From contig JAFOND010000144.1 in NCBI GenBank assembly GCA_017418645.1, forward strand, positions 1 through 33,910: 33,910 bases of DNA, given 5' to 3'. The notes beneath the pieces were generated by a model. That model saw only the letters and a program-made list of their open reading frames with translations, ran no database searches and was not told the origin of the DNA. Positions 30,101-33,910 of the stretch are shown in pieces. This stretch comes from Lachnospiraceae bacterium (GTDB taxonomy: Bacteria; Bacillota; Clostridia; Lachnospirales; Lachnospiraceae). Each line of letters starts with the position of its first letter. Within the stretch, counting starts at the first letter, position 1. A program made the translations under genes and the position numbers.

Positions 30101-30912
30101 TGTACTTTCTGATATTGATAATACTTTTGGGTTATGGCCAGTTTCCGGAAAGTATCCCAGGCTCCTATCCGTTTTAAGAGTTTGAAGGTTGCGCCCGTAT
30201 CGTCTCCGCCTACCAGGGTCTTATTATAGTCGTCCATGGTAAGGTTATGTTCCTTTAGTTTTTGTTGCAGAAGCTTATTTCGAAGCCCGACTATATCACC
30301 TTCACCCGGAACATAGCCCGGCCTGTTTTCGTCAAAGCCCGCCCATTCCGTCCGAAGTTTTGCTTCGTTCATCTGTTTAAGATCTTCAAAGGGAACGCTC
30401 ACCTCAACCTTTTCGTTGTCATATTCCTCGTCCCACTCTTCTTCGTTATCGGAAAACTGATAATAAACGGTTGCACCGATTATTTCTTTATTTTTGTTGT
30501 ATTTATGGATGATGCGTGTCGGTAACCCGAATTCGTTTGTTACGGGATACATCTGCTTCCAGATCTCATCAGCCTGCGCTTCCAGCTGTTCAAAGGTAGG
30601 CACTCCTGCCGGAACACCGATCCTAACACCGGCTTTTTTCCTCTTATCGACGCCGGGATCATCTTTCAGTTTTTCCGGCTTCTTAAGACTCCCCATCTGC
30701 TCATTGACGGTAGATATCTTGTTCTCCAGGATCTTATTCAGATTGTTCACCTGACCCGTTTTGTTTTCCTGTAAATTCGGTACGGTCTTGTTTACGTTTG
30801 TGGTTTTATTGACCTCGGCTGTCTTGTTGACCTCGGCTGTCTTGTTTATTTCCGTGGTCTTATTCTGGGTCTTAATTTCGTTCTGCCTGATTTCCTTATT
30901 ACTTTCCTTCAT
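24127..30912 (-). CDS. 2261-aa multidomain protein: papain/C39-like cysteine protease and C-terminal kinase-like domain
   Basis: ATG 30912 is preferred over an in-frame TTG at 30933 because GGAGG lies 10 nt upstream and the ATG clears the preceding stop by 5 nt. Residues about 10-40 are NKTxxV tandem repeats. Residues about 295-490 look like a papain/C39-fold cysteine protease: NNCYACSMAGV (Cys308), MHYVTIIGIEDDKLIYLNSS (His451, Asn467), i.e. Cys, then His plus beta strands, then Asn. Coiled coil follows, then the shared module at about 1142-1243 (DELDLSTDDS, QNYKRLIEVNPLYVDRL, DYYRARKLLLTNSYFVSHYDDE). The C-terminus has RNVAMTIVSKETGIGDNIAYSS, then NDYICANGDRTMDNIMFEM (D2109, N2114), then GIDNDMSFG (D2142, D2144). 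This resembles the catalytic and metal-binding loops of PI3/4-kinase- or HipA-like kinases. Both enzyme calls rest on motifs only. No signal peptide. Possible roles are an effector or a processing enzyme. Confidence 0.88.
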   Translation of the reverse strand: MKESNKEIRQNEIKTQNKTTEINKTAEVNKTAEVNKTTNVNKTVPNLQENKTGQVNNLNKILENKISTVNEQMGSLKKPEKLKDDPGVDKRKKAGVRIGVPAGVPTFEQLEAQADEIWKQMYPVTNEFGLPTRIIHKYNKNKEIIGATVYYQFSDNEEEWDEEYDNEKVEVSVPFEDLKQMNEAKLRTEWAGFDENRPGYVPGEGDIVGLRNKLLQQKLKEHNLTMDDYNKTLVGGDDTGATFKLLKRIGAWDTFRKLAITQKYYQYQKVHSEHRENVLARIPRAEVRGRTVIEGERFDMEVQGYNNCYACSMAGVYNHLISTDPVLKKQRLEKLNQEKVRSFTPRYLGKEELFAINKNDDHIDGRDAVEKFAGPGKKEVGNVGAMADIIFDKKENGGLERDDIAVFEKTYGFDRVMGREDIRKNILEAFKKTVHDVIKSGSMLSCLVGMHYVTIIGIEDDKLIYLNSSEDFPQFPQVEEIDKFLEDGTDVYGNTAYSKVELTYMKRMTPRDYENLKNEYSGFKKDEQTGEIIRTNDLNKDHDVAHRMGIVISKDAKEMTEQGNGDIQNYSSECVILNKKALMSQAQKTAFDKKADDGWNKTKEDWEQDAVILAERKRQMALEKQRYAEERKKEREKENAEYRRKFEERKKEEDTKKQNLVDITNYKIDLKTITALDGKTAKEEEATAEINKINRIMKKVLELDLNELKAETPEEMAAVLKKYQSVFYLASEENKKMLDAYFSVGRKSGTTFMVNKPGITEVKKILSVIDQYAVIYNGILEAKKKNEVFANEEFEREYLNNLLSQIIDGERKEKLLEAINTNIKNYENQADLDKKVSTAKSEYSENQKRRMERQKRDKELLEPYKILEKGAPKRDSSLKDKQKFVDAIEFFCNAFIRFNPNILKAENGNDFYSDPRRYVRCREMAEYAKNLAGWLPYYQSMTNMDGITFAFTEDEVKELRKRAEAIKNADKTLKQYEKIDVVPETEQYEFDDDKTLLLIECIEKKKGRKVKTDKDTSLDKLKKNPHVSQRAGAVRMVAGKTLYSYAQINNLHRNLSVNEREKKMKGSVSRLGRKVKFADAIDAESKTFRNETAKRRRDIGFSSRSMVSEDEFITISAFFEDESHKNALLTRGYAENRDSALDRITEKFMELSIDELDLSTDDSLLLNIVKLEEVSSKVQNYKRLIEVNPLYVDRLKAVDMGGVNLYDMVKKRIDEFSAVSDYYRARKLLLTNSYFVSHYDDEVAPTYRDDDTKEQKEVSALIMLCSKLAKNMENVFGNNAVGPRVDHPDYLEMVRNNEDMYQATNYLNAIGRDGFATGEYLTNLEKRHRMRAYRDGRMNLSLCTTDGLNKMAKEIETLKGLGLELEALRTDSPGYRKALKKVSPATAELLKFYHNRSTETTTDYTEKNFGNLYKKLLDIRNSKKGSRNRKYDNGSDFKDGFKKESYAISTNMDRLIMTFCRMAYSEGLSDEEAIEIFEGLSIQNWKDVDMSNPAQVERAKDTYFKSVAKFYTMYFEHHMRFINTYGLVPDQMPAAMLALAMPDSFGEIQRRIDGANFTDLSLQGYFKADGRDEVNLLDVLAEKNYLTREFADSFKNLASHAADTHMNMGAPVDDMITYIRAMSDQNAGEGPKFEYNQGLVDDQIQFREQYNNMEIPRLSEDEELDVWKKIHGATALSKDSFKELEKSNLKVLKKESASAAALIDLEKYKLSLEGVDTGGHSEKYALMSIKLTELMEYMKMISRNNNGTGKNVTPANLHDIRTLYSELIDLTTKYLSGKNRNHWRKTYRRRYDIVDDMLQTIKKDYEIISGKNYDRSYNLADLLTEGREETIEAGDEIEFKGSMNVRHMFTRNVEGVDKNFAFTKRKKLEFDPNVTDRYNELMTDTKESVAFPEFAWIATHVDKSIIEAFFRRPENITFFRQIRDKKLTEENIAVGEQRIEEELYKFFDEIWKKYGVYFSASNESLFPPKSGNALLGVYKSFTKVKRRNVVKHIISIGGDYIKNYLTVDRYSDMGIGLGANLDKRNVAMTIVSKETGIGDNIAYSSLAKVKLNEDKKAGEGVITEWINGLTHKEVIDGIKSGEIVCDNEEKLIEQLSDIQVNDYICANGDRTMDNIMFEMEETGQKTAQGKPIHRIKRIVGIDNDMSFGRLNPENIKDYIGTLCPPERMQVISRRTADNLLSLDKDRLFIKLGSTITQSEKDSMWKRVLHLQQAIRKADTDRENSTLKIIETENGFKNLTLKGLGEAGTGRNNIYKQFSKDI
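30783..30870 (-). repeat. 18-bp tandem repeats coding NKTxxV
   Basis: Near the start of the 2261-aa gene, about five 18-bp units encode NKTTEI, NKTAEV, NKTAEV, NKTTNV and NKTV. Two adjacent units (30811-30828 and 30829-30846) are identical at the DNA level, indicating recent slippage or unequal exchange. The encoded leader is probably disordered and its length is likely to vary between strains. Confidence 0.8.
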
Positions 30913-30917
30913 ATCCC

Positions 30918-31316
30918 CTAAACCTCCGTACAATACATAAACAGCTTCATCTCATCTTTCTTCCGTCTGCTCCTGTCCTCCCCGAATCCGCAGGAAAGAA
31001 GAAAGTCCTCCACCTCATCTTCGGCATCCGCCGGATGAGCGCAAAGGATCCCCGCCGCCTTTGTCTCGCGGGTGATCTCGAAAAGCCTTTCCATCATCTC
31101 TCTTCCCGCGCCTGTTCGCCGGCAGCTTTCGGAAACAAATATATGCCTTATGGCAATCATATTGTCTTCAATGACCTCCGCGGCAAGTACCCCTATGGCG
31201 GTGTCCGTTGTTTCTTCTATAGCACCTATAAAAAGATCGCTGTTCTTTATAACTTCATGATCGAATCCGTTAATAAAGCCAGACGAATTCGGTCCGAAAA
31301 CCACGGTTGCAAACAT
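30918..31316 (-). CDS. GNAT-family N-acetyltransferase (132 aa)
   Basis: GNAT enzymes move an acetyl group from acetyl-CoA to an amine on a small molecule or protein. The acetyl-CoA loop is visible as RHIFVSESCRRTGAGREMMERLF (residues about 57-79), with RRTGAG in the place of the Q/RxxGxG/A motif after beta strand 4. The later HPADAEDEVEDFLLSCGF segment fits the usual helix and beta 6 (N..A..FY...GF). At 132 residues it is slightly short for the family but appears complete. ATG 31316 has AAGGAG 9 nt upstream, within 16 nt of the preceding stop. It is the only small gene in the array and sits tightly between giant genes, so it may modify one of them; that is inference. Substrate cannot be told from sequence. 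Confidence 0.85.
   Translation of the reverse strand: MFATVVFGPNSSGFINGFDHEVIKNSDLFIGAIEETTDTAIGVLAAEVIEDNMIAIRHIFVSESCRRTGAGREMMERLFEITRETKAAGILCAHPADAEDEVEDFLLSCGFGEDRSRRKKDEMKLFMYCTEV
30923..30927 (-). promoter_or_regulatory. Ribosome binding site that fixes the start of the 2261-aa gene
   Basis: GGAGG lies within the last codons of the GNAT gene, 10 nt before ATG 30912. The alternative TTG at 30933 is upstream of this site and has no Shine-Dalgarno of its own, so ATG 30912 is the better start. Confidence 0.65.
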
Positions 31317-31332
31317 AAAACCTTACTCCTTA

Positions 31333-33910
31333 TTATTCGTTTTCTTCATCCGGATTGTAGCCCGCGATGGTAATCTTTTTTAATATCTCTTCCGACGCAG
31401 CCTTTGCTTCCTGATATTCCTTTGATTTTACGCCGTATTTTTTGTCCATTTTAAGGCTGTTCCGTTTATCCATAAGGACAGCGCATTCCCTCATAAGGGG
31501 AAGCAGCGCCGTATTATGCTTTGCATCAAGGATCTGCTGCTTTAATACCGGATCCTTCACGCTGTCCGGATCCTGCCATCTCTTATCCTTTTCAAGATAA
31601 GCCGCGGATTTAATGTTGATATCGATAACATCAAATATACCCTGCACTACGTTTCTTTCAAACCTTACATCGCCGAACACGGTATTCATCATCTTGGGGC
31701 TGAAAATGGAAAGTGCGCCTATAAATCCGCCGTCCACAACCTTTACCTTATCGACATAAGCTTCATAATCCGATTTATCAAGTTTTGAGGCTGCATCCTT
31801 TTTATAGTTTTTCATCTGCCTTTCGGAGAAGGACGGTCCCTTAAAAAATTCTTTTCTGAAATCCTCGTCCGCGATGAATGTCATGTCCGTGCTGTATGCA
31901 AGCTTTGTATTATGACAATGTTCCGCTTCAATCCCGTCAGAGGACATTTCCGCCATCTGCCTTGCCCGATCATCCGTCTCTGTCGGTGAAAAACCGCGGT
32001 CAAAGCCCTGGAGAAAACTGCTTAGCGCTCTATATTCCCTGTCTTCCTTGTTCTTACTGTCAAAGTACAGACCGTCTTTATCGTTTTCAACAAGCTGGCT
32101 GTAATCCTGAAGGAATCTTATGGGCTGGATAAAAACTCCGCCGTAATTTTTCATAAGAGCCTTTCCGTCCTGATATGTGAGGTGATCCGGAATGTCTCCA
32201 AAGGTTCCCACCGCACGTCTCATGGTTCCGAGATAGAATTTCTTTAATTGTTTTATACCTCTTTCGAAGACCTTATTTGCTTCCTCGGCTTCCTTGGAGT
32301 TCTTATCCATGGTCTGATATTTCGGTTTTGAAAGTTCAAATACATCCGCCAGCATGTTTACGATATCATCCGTACCCCAGTCCGAGGAATTATCAACCGT
32401 AAGGGCTCCAAGGATTCTTGAGATGTTAAGACCCGAAGCATTGTATCCCTTAAGGGGATTTTTAACGGTAACGTTCATGGGGATGCCTCTTTCTTTTAAT
32501 TCGGCTTCTATTACATCTTTATCCGGCCTGTCCATTTCCGGCCTGTGCTTTTCGAAATACGTAACCGATCTTTGCGCGGAAAGAGCATCCAGATTTTCAT
32601 CGCTTCCGCCGGTGAGTTTCAGGTTATTTGCATCCAGTCTGTGTCCCGCCACAAGGTAATCCGACTTTCTGAAGGCTTCCTCAATATATTCACGCTGTTT
32701 TTCTTCCGATAGTTCTTCCGTTGCTTTCTTTAAAAGGTCTCTTGCTTCTTTGTTTACAAGATGAAGCTCTTTCTTTCCCTTCTTTCCTGTTATTTTTAAA
32801 AGAGAGTTTTCCGCAAGGTATGCCTTCATCATTTTTTCCGCCACGGCACGCTGCTCATCGGAACTCTTTTTATCGATTTCCATGGAAAGCTCGGTGTTTT
32901 CATGGCTTCTGTAATAATCGTCGTTTATAAGATCTTTCTTTGCATTGTAATATGCCGCGACTGCACGAAGATCGCTCATCCGTTTTGTAAGGGTTTCTTT
33001 TTGTACCGCATCGAGGTTGTTTAAATAATCTTTGTTTTCGGAAAGCATGCGATCCATTGCCGCAACTTTGTTTACGACTTTTTCAAGTTCACCCGCATTC
33101 TTTACGATCCCTTCTTCCGAAAGATCGATATTGCTTATGTCTATTGAAAGGATGCTCTTTTTTGCGATCTCCATTGCGCCGTTTCTGTCCCGGCCGTCAA
33201 CGGAGCCGTCCTCGTTTTTCTTTTTCCCGATATAAAGATCCAGAAGTTTTGCATTCTCCTCTGCGTTTTCCGTCATAAAGGCCGCAAGGGTATGGAAGTC
33301 AGCGCCCGGGCAGCCAAGGCGTCTGTTTTTCATTGCTTCTTTCATAAGAGAATATGCTTTTATGTTTTCCTGATTTTCCTTTTCGTTTATCTCTTTTGAA
33401 CTCTGATCTTTTTTGTATAAAACGGTATTCAGTCTGTTCTTCTTTACTTCTCTTGATGCTTCCGTCATCTTTGAGGAAAACTTCTCAGCATACTTTTCAT
33501 CGGTGACCGTAAATTCCAGGATTTTTAATCCGCCGTATTTTTCACCTTCCTTAAGCGCTTTTCTTTCTTCCGCGCTCTTTACTTTCTTGTAAAAATCTTC
33601 AGCGGTCTTTTCCGTTTTTTCATCACGAAGAGGACGGAACCTGTACTTTGTTTTGACCTTCTTTCCCTTTTTGTTAAAATCCGTCATAAGGGTGGAAAGC
33701 GCATCCGCTTCAAGGAGTTTTGTCGTAAGATTAAGTTCGTCGGCCTTCATATCCGGGCTTGTATCCTTCTTAAGTTCATGATTGTAATGACTTCTGTAAT
33801 ACTCGTCATTCATGATCTCTTTTTTTACACTGTAATACGCCGCTATTGTACGGAGAGATTCAAGCTTTGTGTTTATCTCTTCCGCAGCCTCCGGATCTAT
33901 CCTGTTAATA
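31333..33910 (-). CDS. Giant modular helical protein, N-terminus beyond right edge (858 aa visible)
   Basis: The frame is open to the window edge. An internal ATG at 33813 is not the start: the 32 codons before it are open and continue a recognisable module (LRTIAAYYSVKKEIMNDEYYRSH). The visible part has two copies of the shared module: a cut copy at the edge and a full copy at about residues 247-340 (ISNIDLSEEG, then LRAVAAYYNAKKDLINDDYYRSH). The YYRSH ends of both are closely similar at the DNA level, so this is probably an internal duplication. Beyond residue about 540 the protein is less charged (TMRRAVGTFGDIPDHLTYQD, GGVFIQPIRFLQDY) and looks like a folded C-terminal domain of unknown type. 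It ends in TAATAA, which overlaps the GNAT ribosome binding site. No enzyme motif was recognised. Confidence 0.85.
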   Translation of the reverse strand, partial: INRIDPEAAEEINTKLESLRTIAAYYSVKKEIMNDEYYRSHYNHELKKDTSPDMKADELNLTTKLLEADALSTLMTDFNKKGKKVKTKYRFRPLRDEKTEKTAEDFYKKVKSAEERKALKEGEKYGGLKILEFTVTDEKYAEKFSSKMTEASREVKKNRLNTVLYKKDQSSKEINEKENQENIKAYSLMKEAMKNRRLGCPGADFHTLAAFMTENAEENAKLLDLYIGKKKNEDGSVDGRDRNGAMEIAKKSILSIDISNIDLSEEGIVKNAGELEKVVNKVAAMDRMLSENKDYLNNLDAVQKETLTKRMSDLRAVAAYYNAKKDLINDDYYRSHENTELSMEIDKKSSDEQRAVAEKMMKAYLAENSLLKITGKKGKKELHLVNKEARDLLKKATEELSEEKQREYIEEAFRKSDYLVAGHRLDANNLKLTGGSDENLDALSAQRSVTYFEKHRPEMDRPDKDVIEAELKERGIPMNVTVKNPLKGYNASGLNISRILGALTVDNSSDWGTDDIVNMLADVFELSKPKYQTMDKNSKEAEEANKVFERGIKQLKKFYLGTMRRAVGTFGDIPDHLTYQDGKALMKNYGGVFIQPIRFLQDYSQLVENDKDGLYFDSKNKEDREYRALSSFLQGFDRGFSPTETDDRARQMAEMSSDGIEAEHCHNTKLAYSTDMTFIADEDFRKEFFKGPSFSERQMKNYKKDAASKLDKSDYEAYVDKVKVVDGGFIGALSIFSPKMMNTVFGDVRFERNVVQGIFDVIDINIKSAAYLEKDKRWQDPDSVKDPVLKQQILDAKHNTALLPLMRECAVLMDKRNSLKMDKKYGVKSKEYQEAKAASEEILKKITIAGYNPDEENE

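Noticed and set aside
30783..30870. CRISPR-like array
   Set aside because: The 18-bp units are directly adjacent without spacers and lie in frame in a gene; they are a coding tandem repeat.
30931..30933. TTG start giving a 2268-aa version of the protease/kinase protein
   Set aside because: It lies upstream of the GGAGG site, has no Shine-Dalgarno of its own and overlaps the GNAT gene. ATG 30912 fits better.
33811..33813. ATG 33813 as the start of the right-edge gene
   Set aside because: The frame is open for 32 codons upstream to the window edge and these encode the front of a shared module, so the ATG is internal.

Overview
The window reads almost entirely on the minus strand. It is one compact, co-oriented array of very long genes: nine reading frames, two of them cut by the window edges, plus one small acetyltransferase gene. 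Moderate-to-low GC, strong AAGGAG/AAGGGG ribosome binding sites, ATG starts and several short palindromic repeats point to a Firmicute. A gut or rumen Clostridia/Lachnospiraceae-type genome is the best guess, from general appearance only; no marker gene confirms it. No rRNA, tRNA, CRISPR array, transposase, phage structural gene or secretion apparatus was seen.

Layout in transcription order (right to left): a large protein cut by the right edge (33910-31333); a 132-aa GNAT acetyltransferase (31316-30918); a 2261-aa protein with an N-terminal papain/C39-like cysteine-protease signature and a C-terminal kinase-like signature (30912-24127); a 132-bp gap holding two repeats; a 953-aa coiled-coil protein (23994-21133); a 1219-aa protein with a UbiB/ABC1-like kinase domain (21051-17392); a 1946-aa protein with a second UbiB-like domain (17382-11542); a 1325-aa protein (11527-7550); an 83-bp gap with repeats; a 1422-aa protein (7466-3198); and a protein of at least 1061 aa running off the left edge (3185-1). 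Most junctions are 5-16 bp, and in several the stop codon overlaps the next ribosome binding site, so this looks like one operon.

The proteins are not independent. A helical module of about 100 residues (a D-x-D-[LF]-[ST] start, a central [NAT]-Y-[KR]-x-L-type helix and an ending like [YE]-Y-x-[AL]-[RK]-K...YY-x-SH) recurs in at least six of them and twice in the right-edge protein. A second short motif (YL followed by GxxRR) lies about 135-180 residues from the N-terminus in five. The two UbiB-like proteins also share a C-terminal GKVINK motif. The array therefore looks like a diversified paralogous family in which a common helical scaffold carries different catalytic-looking domains. No signal peptides or membrane spans are evident. 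I cannot name the system. A set of injected or cytoplasmic effectors, or a cytoplasmic multi-enzyme assembly, are both possible.

Three details deserve attention. The 953-aa and 1219-aa frames are one continuous frame interrupted by a single TAG, with no good start after it, and joined they would match the layout of the 1946-aa neighbour. Palindromic repeats of a mobile type appear in frame inside two proteins, giving SLPLEGEVAPK-type peptides. Two gaps carry the same sequence of about 34 bp abutting or including the upstream stop codon.
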